The notes under the pieces are model-generated. The model worked only from the letters and a program-made list of their open reading frames with translations, searched no databases and had not been told where the DNA came from. Below, piece by piece: positions 1 to 5,250 of a DNA stretch of 5,270 bases (positions are counted from its first letter, which is position 1; each line of letters opens with the position of its first letter). The DNA is from Halanaerobiales bacterium (GTDB taxonomy: Bacteria; Bacillota; Halanaerobiia; Halanaerobiales; M55B127). The stretch lies in assembly GCA_021736965.1 (NCBI GenBank), contig JAIPEV010000142.1, positions 1-5,270 on the forward strand, written 5' to 3'. The position numbers and the translations under genes are program-made.

Positions 1-275
1 TTTTAGAACAATTTTTAAACTTGGGGTTTAAGGCAATGGTTGTAGTTGTAAATGAAAAATTTCTTGGAAAAAGATATTTAGGCAGGATATTAGACAATGA
101 TCTTATTGAAGAGTTTAAAAAAATAGGTATTGATCCATCTGGTGAAAACGGAGAATATCATACAGTTGTTTTAGATGGCCCCATATTTGAATATGAGGTA
201 AAAGTAAAAAGACATAAAATATTATATAATCAGGGTTATTATTTTCAAACCATACAGTTGATTAATTCTGTTTAA
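1..275 (+). CDS. Dph6/DUF71-family PP-loop ATPase (diphthine-ammonia ligase-like), C-terminal part
   Basis: This is the 3' end of a gene that begins before the window. The frame is open from base 3, so the apparent TTG start at 21 is only an internal leucine codon. The visible protein runs from LEQFLNLGFKAMVVVV to a TAA at 273-275. It contains the family hallmark GIDPSGENGEYHT followed by VVLDGPIF, typical of the C-terminal half of the ATP_bind_4 (DUF71/COG2102) fold. The N-terminal PP-loop that binds ATP is outside the window. In eukaryotes and archaea the family amidates diphthine on elongation factor 2. Bacteria lack diphthamide, and some bacterial members have been linked by comparative genomics to B12 salvage, so the exact substrate here is unknown. 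The next gene starts 28 bases later with no terminator between, so the two are probably co-transcribed. Confidence 0.85.
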   Translation, partial: LEQFLNLGFKAMVVVVNEKFLGKRYLGRILDNDLIEEFKKIGIDPSGENGEYHTVVLDGPIFEYEVKVKRHKILYNQGYYFQTIQLINSV

Positions 276-303
276 GAAAATTAGATGTAAAAGGGTTGAT
301 AAC

Positions 304-1080
304 GTGGACAACTTAAGGTTACATGGTAAAAAACCATATAAGGTAGTTACACTACATGGAGGCCCTGGTGCTTTAGGAGAATTATACCATCTTTCAGATA
401 AAATAGCTAAGAAATTTGGAGTGATAGAGTTTTTACAGATAAAAGAAAATATTAGTGATTTAATTAAAGATCTCAAGGAAGTTATAATAAATAATTCAGA
501 TAAGTCAGTAAGTGTGTTGGGGTTTTCCTGGGGTGCTTGGCTCGGCATTTTCTTCACTGCAAAATATCCAAAATTAGTAAATAAATTAATCTTGGTCAGC
601 AGTGGTCCATTTAAAGAAAAATATAGAAAAGAAATAATAAATAAAAGAATAAGTAGAATGAATAATCATACAAAAAATAAGTTTTATAGGTTAATAGAAG
701 GCCTTGAATCTAACAAATCTCTGGATAAAAGGGAGTTTAATGAGTTTATTGAAATTATTAATAAGGTAGATTCATATAAAATAATAAGAGCAGATAATGA
801 ACTTGATTTTCATTATGATTTATATCAAAAAATTTGGTTAGAGGCAGCACAGCTTAGAAAAAACAATAAACTCATTGAAGAACTGAAAAAAATAAAATGT
901 CCTATAAAGGTTATCCATGGTAAATATGATCCTCATCCAACTAGAGGTGTTATAGAGCCTTTAAAAGAAATAAAAAAAGATTTTGATTGTTTGCTATTAA
1001 AAAAATGTGGTCATTCTCCCTGGCAAGAAAAGTATGCTCGAGATATATTTTTTAAAAAATTGTTTGAAATGATTAAGTAG
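304..1080 (+). CDS. alpha/beta-hydrolase
   Basis: This is a 258-residue soluble serine hydrolase of the alpha/beta-hydrolase fold. The oxyanion-hole motif HGGPG is at residues 18-22, as in proline iminopeptidase-like and related hydrolases. The nucleophile elbow GFSWG is at 73-77 with Ser75. The acid is probably Asp209 in HGKYDPHP and the histidine is His237 in CGHSPW, so the catalytic triad looks complete. The region between about residues 105 and 190 is a Lys/Asn-rich helical cap that would define the substrate, which I cannot name. There is no signal peptide, so it is probably cytoplasmic. The start is a GTG, chosen because AAAAGGG at 289-295 sits 8 bases upstream and the protein begins just before the first beta strand. 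It lies between the DUF71 gene and a CPBP membrane protein, 25 bases before the latter, in a likely operon. Confidence 0.88.
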   Translation: MDNLRLHGKKPYKVVTLHGGPGALGELYHLSDKIAKKFGVIEFLQIKENISDLIKDLKEVIINNSDKSVSVLGFSWGAWLGIFFTAKYPKLVNKLILVSSGPFKEKYRKEIINKRISRMNNHTKNKFYRLIEGLESNKSLDKREFNEFIEIINKVDSYKIIRADNELDFHYDLYQKIWLEAAQLRKNNKLIEELKKIKCPIKVIHGKYDPHPTRGVIEPLKEIKKDFDCLLLKKCGHSPWQEKYARDIFFKKLFEMIK

Positions 1081-1105
1081 ACACCATCTAATTAGGAGTA
1101 AAGTA

Positions 1106-1765
1106 ATGAAAAAACTAACTTATTTTTGGATTGTAATATCCCTTGTTTTGCTTATTGCGATTATTGTGATAATGGAGACATCACTTCCTATTTTTACAAT
1201 GTTTTGGTTGATAGTTCCCCTAATAGTTTTAACAAGAAATAATGAAGAGAAAATAGGTATAAAAAAAATATCTATATTTGACTTATTAAAGTATACAACA
1301 ATCCATTTTTTATTATTATCAATAATATATTTATGTTTTGAACCCTGGTCAGGAGCTTATCAGTTACTGATTGAAATTGCAGTTAGGGCTAAACCATCTG
1401 ATCCAACCTTTGTCTGGCTGTCAGCAAACACTAATTTAAGTTCATATTTAATTATGTTTTTAGTTACCATATTTATCACTATTTTTGGTGAAGAGTTATT
1501 TTTTAGAGGTTTTATCTATCAGTACTTTAAAGCTAAGAGAGCTTCGATTCAAGCGATTATTATTCAGGCAGTATTTTTTACTTTACCTAATTTAATAGTA
1601 ACTTTGATGATGCCTTTAGTTCAAGGTTTAGTTTATCTAATTGTCTATGCTTTTTTAGGTGTTGGATGTATTGGTGGTTATACTGCTTACAAAACAGATT
1701 CGATCTGGCCAAGTCTTATTTCAGCAAGTCTAATCAACTTAATCCTTGTTTTAATATTGTATTAA
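1106..1765 (+). CDS. CPBP-family (CAAX protease/bacteriocin-processing-like) membrane protein with degenerate active site
   Basis: This is a 219-residue, very hydrophobic protein with about six membrane segments (roughly residues 7-23, 29-43, 64-78, 112-127, 148-170 and 174-195, with a hydrophobic C-terminal tail). Motif 1 of the CPBP/Abi family, EExxxR, is intact as GEELFFRG (Glu129, Glu130, Arg134). Motif 2 (FxxxH) reads FTLPN, with Asn162 where His is expected. Motif 3 (HxxxN) reads ASLIN, with Ala207 in place of His and Asn211 retained. The family cleaves prenylated or peptide substrates inside the membrane using these Glu and His residues. Without both histidines this member may be inactive as a protease or act as a binding or scaffold protein, which is inference. 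The ATG start is preceded by AGGAG at 1094-1098. It probably shares a transcript with the hydrolase upstream. Confidence 0.82.
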   Translation: MKKLTYFWIVISLVLLIAIIVIMETSLPIFTMFWLIVPLIVLTRNNEEKIGIKKISIFDLLKYTTIHFLLLSIIYLCFEPWSGAYQLLIEIAVRAKPSDPTFVWLSANTNLSSYLIMFLVTIFITIFGEELFFRGFIYQYFKAKRASIQAIIIQAVFFTLPNLIVTLMMPLVQGLVYLIVYAFLGVGCIGGYTAYKTDSIWPSLISASLINLILVLILY

Positions 1766-1962
1766 GAAAATGTATAGATCTTAAAAAGTGTTTTTTTATC
1801 AAGTTTTTTATATATAGTTTAATATTATTTATTATCCTTGCTGGCCTTTATTTCATATTTTTAAGAGAGTTAAAAAATAATAAAGGAATCACTGTTATTA
1901 AAGAAAACATTAAATTATCTAATCACAGTCTGGTAAAAAATGTGGGTGCACTTTATAATTAA
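1766..1962 (+). pseudogene. orphan membrane-segment reading frame without a usable start (possible gene remnant)
   Basis: After the CPBP stop an open frame continues to a TAA at 1960-1962. It encodes a basic stretch, a hydrophobic segment (FFIYSLILFIILAGLYFIF) and a polar tail ending KNVGALYN. This looks like a single-pass membrane protein piece. No ATG, GTG or TTG in this frame lies between 1766 and the membrane segment. The nearest ATG in frame is at 1666, inside the CPBP gene, with only a weak AGGTG 4 bases before it. Starting there would mean 100 bases of out-of-frame overlap. I read it as a decayed or truncated gene, or a chance open frame. I do not recognise the family. Confidence 0.25.
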
Positions 1963-2323
1963 GTGACTACAATATATGTATCTATTAAATTGGTCTGATC
2001 ATATCTAATTCAAGTTGGATATAAAATAGCGGGTTGGTTATAGTTTAGGATTTATAAACATTATACTTAAACTAAATGAGATAGATAATGGTGATTAGAT
2101 AAGTATTTAATCTGACATTTTTTTGTTGAGGTGATTGAAGATAAAAACTAAACATTTTAACTAGAAGAGAAGTCAAAAAATTATGTAGTTACCTAGGTAT
2201 ATAAGCTTAAACAATCATAAAAAAATAAATCAAGGTAATTCTATGATGGCAAATTCTTATAAGAGAAGTTAAAGGGAATAAAAATCAGAGCAAGAATCGA
2301 AAGATAAAAAAGAAGGTGTAACT
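1963..2323. other. intergenic region with no gene recognised
   Basis: This is 361 bases of AT-rich sequence with frequent stops in all frames on both strands. The only structure I can point to is a weak 9-base-pair hairpin at 2001-2022 (arms 2001-2009 and 2014-2022, loop TCAA, including G-U pairs). It is not followed by a T-run, so it is not an obvious terminator. A promoter for the HAD gene must lie here or upstream, but I find no convincing -35/-10 pair. The stretch may be decayed coding DNA. Confidence 0.4.
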
Positions 2324-2989
2324 ATGATAAAATTAGCTGTATTTGATTTTAATGGCACAATTTTTTCAAAAGAAACCATACCATTTTTAATAGACTGCTG
2401 GAATGAATTTGGATATTCAAAAATCAGGTTATACAGCTTATATATAAAGATATTTCCCTTAATCATTAAATACAAATATCCATTCTTCACAAATCATAAT
2501 AAAGAGTACTTAAAAGCTGAATTTATGTATAGATTTGCTGAAATATTTAAGAAAATGAAGAAAGATAAAATAGATAGTTACTTCTATAAGGTGGAAATAA
2601 AAGCAAAGCAGTACTATAATGATAGAGTGATTAAACAGTTAATAAACTTTAAAGATAAAGATTATCAAACAATATTGCTCTCAGGCGCTTTTTTGGAGCT
2701 ATTAAAACAGGTTAGTATTAACCTGGGATTTGATAAGGTAATTGGTAGTACAATTATTTCAGAAAGAGACAAAAGCAATGAAATGTCTGTACTCAGTGGC
2801 TCAAAAAAGCTTAAGGCCCTATTAAATAATTATGATAAAAATAATATAGACTGGGATAACTCTTATGCTTATGCTGACAGCATAGATGACTTAGAGTTGT
2901 TAAAGGCAGTTGGTCATCCAGTTGTAGTCGACCCAGATCAAAGACTAGAAAATATTGCTAAAAATAAAGGATGGCAGGTTATTAAATGA
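2324..2989 (+). CDS. HAD-superfamily subfamily IB-type hydrolase (SerB-like phosphatase fold)
   Basis: This is a 221-residue cytoplasmic protein with the four HAD motifs in order. Motif I is FDFNGTI at residues 7-13, with the nucleophile Asp8. Motif II is the Ser120 of ILLSGA. The motif III lysine is probably Lys161 or Lys162 (GSKKLKAL). Motif IV is YADSIDDLELL, with Asp185 and Asp189 for Mg2+. The ending (GHPVVVDPDQRLENIAKNKGW) is typical of HAD-IB phosphatases related to phosphoserine phosphatase. A helical cap rich in Lys and Tyr fills residues 15-100. Motif I normally reads DxDGT, and here the general acid/base Asp is Asn10, so ordinary phosphatase activity may be altered. The substrate is unknown. 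The start is supported by AGAAGGTG at 2311-2318. The GIY-YIG gene follows after 29 bases, a likely two-gene unit. Confidence 0.85.
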   Translation: MIKLAVFDFNGTIFSKETIPFLIDCWNEFGYSKIRLYSLYIKIFPLIIKYKYPFFTNHNKEYLKAEFMYRFAEIFKKMKKDKIDSYFYKVEIKAKQYYNDRVIKQLINFKDKDYQTILLSGAFLELLKQVSINLGFDKVIGSTIISERDKSNEMSVLSGSKKLKALLNNYDKNNIDWDNSYAYADSIDDLELLKAVGHPVVVDPDQRLENIAKNKGWQVIK

Positions 2990-3018
2990 AGTTTTCTAAT
3001 AAGGAGCTGTAATTAAAT

Positions 3019-3255
3019 ATGTATTATATTTATATCTTAAAGTGTGCAGACCAGACCTATTATACTGGATATACTAATGACTTAAACAGAAGAGTAAAAG
3101 AGCATAATGATGGTCAGGGGGCTAAGTATACAAAGGGAAGAAGGCCGGTTAAATTAGTATATAGTGAGAAATATAGCTCTAAAAGTAAAGCTATGCAGAG
3201 GGAATATGAGATCAAACAGTTAAGAAGAGAAGAAAAAATTAAACTCTTTGATTAA
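3019..3255 (+). CDS. GIY-YIG nuclease-superfamily protein, UPF0213 (YhbQ/YazA-like)
   Basis: This 78-residue protein consists of a single GIY-YIG domain, the usual size for the UPF0213 family. The GIY equivalent is YIY at residues 3-5 and the YIG equivalent is YTG at 15-17, followed by the expected GYTNDLNRRVKEHN. The conserved Arg is Arg24 or Arg25, the His is His29, and the metal-binding Glu is probably Glu62 in AMQREYEIK. The catalytic set therefore looks complete. Family members are thought to act on DNA, possibly in repair, but the cellular role is not settled. The C-terminal half is basic, consistent with nucleic acid binding. The start is supported by AAGGAG at 3001-3006, 12 bases upstream. 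It sits 29 bases after the HAD gene and is the last gene before the tup regulatory region. Confidence 0.9.
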   Translation: MYYIYILKCADQTYYTGYTNDLNRRVKEHNDGQGAKYTKGRRPVKLVYSEKYSSKSKAMQREYEIKQLRREEKIKLFD

Positions 3256-3279
3256 TTTTTTGATCCCAAAAAAAGGTAT

Positions 3280-3308
3280 TTTACAATTGGCATTGAAAAA
3301 ATAATAAT
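3280..3308 (+). promoter_or_regulatory. candidate sigma-A promoter for the riboswitch leader
   Basis: TTTACA at 3280-3285 and AATAAT at 3303-3308 are separated by 17 bases, and each differs from the consensus by one base. Transcription would begin near 3315, about 57 bases before the aptamer. The region is so AT-rich that chance matches are common, so this is a candidate only. Confidence 0.4.
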
Positions 3309-3371
3309 AACAGATATTTTAAAAATTTAATAATTGATCTTCGAGCTATTTATTACCTAAGGATTTAATCT

Positions 3372-3438
3372 ATGGTTAGATAGCCGTTAGGGTTTTAAAA
3401 GGAAACTTTTTTTACCTCCCATTTGGAAAGGAGACCAT
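3372..3438 (+). ncRNA. Moco-family riboswitch aptamer, probably the P3-lacking tungsten cofactor (Tuco) type
   Basis: The core CCTCCC (3415-3420) ATTT GGAAAGG (3425-3431) matches the most conserved part of the Moco riboswitch, which reads CCUCCC-loop-GGAAAGG upstream of E. coli moaA. The outer helix P1 is ATGGTT (3372-3377) with GACCAT (3433-3438), including one U-G pair. Just before the core, a stem pairs AAAAG (3397-3401) with CTTTT (3406-3410) around a GAAA tetraloop. Three more pairs (GGT 3391-3393 with ACC 3414-3416) lie beyond a T-rich internal loop, matching the P4 stem. Only about 13 bases separate P1 from P4, too few for the P3 arm. P3-lacking forms have been associated with organisms that use tungsten cofactor, and the downstream genes are a tungstate importer. 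The P2 helix is not clear to me. A terminator starts 12 bases downstream. Confidence 0.8.
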
Positions 3439-3449
3439 TATTATACTCT

Positions 3450-3478
3450 CCGGTGTCTTTTCAGGCAACCGGTTTTTT
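3450..3478 (+). terminator. intrinsic terminator, expression platform of the riboswitch
   Basis: CCGG (3450-3453) pairs with CCGG (3469-3472) and TGTC (3454-3457) pairs with GGCA (3464-3467), with one bulged A at 3468 and a six-base loop. Six T residues follow at 3473-3478, then a further T-rich run. It lies just after the aptamer and 217 bases before tupA, as expected for transcription attenuation. TCTCC at 3447-3451 overlaps the base of the stem and can instead pair with GGAGA at 3430-3434 in the aptamer. Confidence 0.85.
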
Positions 3479-3489
3479 ATTTTTACTTT

Positions 3490-3519
3490 TTTACAATATT
3501 TTTAGAGTTTGACTATAGT
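3490..3519 (+). promoter_or_regulatory. candidate second promoter for tupA, downstream of the terminator
   Basis: TTTACA at 3490-3495 and TATAGT at 3514-3519 are 18 bases apart and each differs from the consensus by one base. Transcription would start near 3526 and would bypass the riboswitch and its terminator. This is a sequence match only, in very AT-rich DNA. Confidence 0.35.
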
Positions 3520-3566
3520 ATATATATTAAAAAGCAAAGTATTAATAGGAAAAATAAAAAAATATT

Positions 3567-3673
3567 GTGTTTAAAAAGTAGTTATATTAAGTCCTCCTTT
3601 CCTTATTTTTAAAATATTTTAATCAATTATGAAAGGGGGATAGTTTTTCAAATATAACTAAAATAATAAACAC
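3567..3673 (+). promoter_or_regulatory. long three-part hairpin in the tupA leader with an anti-Shine-Dalgarno sequence
   Basis: Three nested helices can be drawn. GTGTTTA (3567-3573) pairs with TAAACAC (3667-3673). TAGTTATATT (3579-3588) pairs with AATATAACTA (3651-3660). TCCTCCTTTC (3592-3601) pairs with GAAAGGGGGA (3631-3640), with one U-G pair. That makes 27 base pairs, interrupted by internal loops and closed by a 29-base loop. The structure ends 3 bases before the tupA ribosome binding site AAAGGAG (3677-3683). CTCCTTT at 3594-3600 is the exact complement of that site, so the inner helix and ribosome-binding-site sequestration are alternatives. The pairing is seen directly, while a regulatory role is inferred. 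Confidence 0.55.
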
Positions 3674-3694
3674 TTTAAAGGAGAGTAAAAATAA

Positions 3695-4537
3695 ATGAAA
3701 AATAATAAAAGTTTAATATTCGTTACATTATTAATAGTTTTAACTGTATTTTGTGTAGTTCCTAACCAAAATGTTCTTGCTCAAGGTAGAATTATTTTAG
3801 CTACTACAACAAGTACAGATAATTCAGGATTATTAGAGGCACTATTACCACTCTTTGAAGAAAAGTATAATGTTAGGGTAGACGTAGTTGCTGTTGGGAC
3901 AGGTAAGGCAATAAGTATTGCAGAAAATGGTGATGCAGACTTAATCTTAGTTCATGCTAGAGAAGCAGAAGATCAGTTTGTAAATGAAGGTTATGGTGTT
4001 AATAGAAGAGATGTTATGTATAATGACTTCATTATCTTGGGACCTAGCTCAGATCCAGCCGGTCTTAAAGGAATAAACGAAGTTGGTCAGGCCTTTGCTA
4101 AGATTAATAATTCTCAAAGTGATTTTATTTCACGTGGTGATGACTCGGGAACAAACAAAAAAGAGTTATCAATTTGGAGTAATGCTGATATTGAACCAAC
4201 TGGAAAATGGTATATTGAAACAGGTCAAGGTATGGGAGCTAGCCTTAATGTTGCTAATGAGAAACAAGCCTATATCATGACTGATCGAGGTACATATCTG
4301 GCTTATAGATCAGATCTTGACTTGGAGATAGTTCTAGAGGGAGATCCAGAGCTTTTTAATCCTTATGGTATAATAGCAGTTAATCCTGAATTATATTCTC
4401 ATGTAAACTATCAGATGGCAATGGCATTGATTGGTTTTATAACTTCTCAACAAGGGCAAAAAATAATAAATGAGTTTACTGCACACGGAGAAGTGCTATT
4501 TCATCCATCAGCAATAAAACCAGAAAATATAAAATAA
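3695..4537 (+). CDS. tupA: tungstate ABC transporter substrate-binding protein TupA
   Basis: This 280-residue binding protein captures tungstate outside the cytoplasmic membrane and delivers it to the TupB permease. A signal peptide occupies residues 1-29: a basic start, a hydrophobic core LIFVTLLIVLTVFCVV, and a likely cleavage after VLA. Cys20 is preceded by TVF, which is not a good lipobox, so it looks exported rather than lipid-anchored. The mature protein opens with ILATTTSTDNSGLL, whose TTTS motif is the oxyanion-binding signature of TupA and separates it from ModA and WtpA. VGTGKA (67-72) and SRGDDSGTNKKE (146-157) are further conserved binding-cleft segments. The length is normal for the family. 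The ATG is chosen because it starts the signal peptide and follows AAAGGAG at 3677-3683. It is the first gene of the operon, behind a Moco/Tuco-type riboswitch, and tupB follows after 17 bases. Confidence 0.93.
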   Translation: MKNNKSLIFVTLLIVLTVFCVVPNQNVLAQGRIILATTTSTDNSGLLEALLPLFEEKYNVRVDVVAVGTGKAISIAENGDADLILVHAREAEDQFVNEGYGVNRRDVMYNDFIILGPSSDPAGLKGINEVGQAFAKINNSQSDFISRGDDSGTNKKELSIWSNADIEPTGKWYIETGQGMGASLNVANEKQAYIMTDRGTYLAYRSDLDLEIVLEGDPELFNPYGIIAVNPELYSHVNYQMAMALIGFITSQQGQKIINEFTAHGEVLFHPSAIKPENIK

Positions 4538-4554
4538 AATGAGGAATGAATTAG

Positions 4555-5250
4555 ATGGATTATATTTTTGCAGCTTTAAAAGATGCAATAAATTTAATAT
4601 TAAGTTTAGATAAAGAAGTTAGTCAGGTAGTAAGAACTTCACTTAAGCTATCATTAATTTCTACATTTTTTGCTGCAGTTATTGGTACTCCCTTAGGAAT
4701 ATTAATTAGTAAAATTGAATTTAAAGGAAAGTATCTTTTAAATACAATATTGAATACATTGTTAAGCCTACCAACAGTAGTATTAGGTCTATTTGTCTAT
4801 TCAATTATTTCCAGACAGGGCTTATTAGGTCAGTATGGATTGCTTTATACCAATTCAGGTATTGTAATTGGGCAGGTCTTATTAATTTTACCGATAGTGG
4901 TAGCCTTAGTCCGTAATGCAATCCATGATATAGATGAAAAAATGTATAAGACAGCAATATCTTTAGGAGCAACCGGACAGCAACAGTTCCGGTTGCTTTT
5001 ATCTGAAGCACGTTATGGTATAGTTGGTGCTTTGATAACTAGCTTTGGTAGGGTAATAGGAGAAGTTGGAATATCGATGATGCTTGGTGGAAATATTAGA
5101 GGTTATACCCGAACAATTACAACTGCGATTGCAATGGAAACTAATAAAGGAAGATTTAGTTTTGGTTTGGCCTTAGGAATTATACTTTTAACTATTTCAT
5201 TTATTATTAACTTTATTATCTACTATTTCCAGACAGGTGATTCGAAATGA
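4555..5250 (+). CDS. tupB: tungstate ABC transporter permease TupB
   Basis: This 231-residue integral membrane protein of the binding-protein-dependent permease family forms the tungstate channel with the TupC ATPase. Hydrophobic segments lie at about residues 30-52, 62-85, 100-120, 152-175 and 204-226. The cytoplasmic EAA-type loop that contacts the ATPase is at about 133-158 (TAISLGATGQQQFRLLL, then SEARYGIVGA), with the conserved Gly at 138. The GRVIGEVGISMMLGGNI segment at 165-181 is typical of TupB/WtpB-like permeases. The length is normal. The ATG follows GAGGAA at 4541-4546 by 8 bases. The stop TGA overlaps the next ATG as ATGA, suggesting translational coupling. An unusual perfect 10-base inverted repeat sits inside the EAA-loop coding sequence at 4968-4997. 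Confidence 0.92.
   Translation: MDYIFAALKDAINLILSLDKEVSQVVRTSLKLSLISTFFAAVIGTPLGILISKIEFKGKYLLNTILNTLLSLPTVVLGLFVYSIISRQGLLGQYGLLYTNSGIVIGQVLLILPIVVALVRNAIHDIDEKMYKTAISLGATGQQQFRLLLSEARYGIVGALITSFGRVIGEVGISMMLGGNIRGYTRTITTAIAMETNKGRFSFGLALGIILLTISFIINFIIYYFQTGDSK
4968..4997 (+). repeat. perfect 10-base inverted repeat inside tupB
   Basis: AGCAACCGGA (4968-4977) and TCCGGTTGCT (4988-4997) are perfect inverted copies around a 10-base loop, followed by TTT. At 60 percent GC this would be one of the strongest hairpins in an otherwise AT-rich transcript. It resembles an intrinsic terminator with a very short T-run, but it lies within the tupB reading frame. Confidence 0.6.

Noticed and set aside
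21..23. TTG at 21 as the start of an 84-residue protein
   Set aside because: The frame stays open to the window edge, upstream codons fit the DUF71 family, and no ribosome binding site is present.
222..557. Open frame on the minus strand, 111 codons
   Set aside because: It lies opposite the DUF71 and hydrolase genes, has no recognisable motif, and both + strand genes have strong family signatures.
2001..2022. Hairpin in the 1963-2323 gap as a terminator
   Set aside because: The stem is AT-rich with G-U pairs and is followed by AAAATAGC instead of a T-run.
2269..2490. Open frame on the minus strand, 73 codons
   Set aside because: It lies opposite the start of the HAD gene, which has clear motifs and a ribosome binding site.
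3509..3546. TTGACT at 3509-3514 as a -35 box
   Set aside because: No acceptable -10 lies 16-18 bases downstream. The overlapping TTTACA/TATAGT pair fits better.
4083..4280. Second + strand frame inside tupA
   Set aside because: It is a shifted-frame shadow of tupA with no ribosome binding site or recognisable domain.
4805..5011. Open frame on the minus strand inside tupB
   Set aside because: It lies opposite a well-supported permease gene and has no features of its own.
4806..5237. 14-base direct repeat TATTTCCAGACAGG at 4806-4819 and 5224-5237
   Set aside because: Both copies are inside tupB, read in different frames and encode different residues. There are only two copies with no array, so chance is the simplest explanation.
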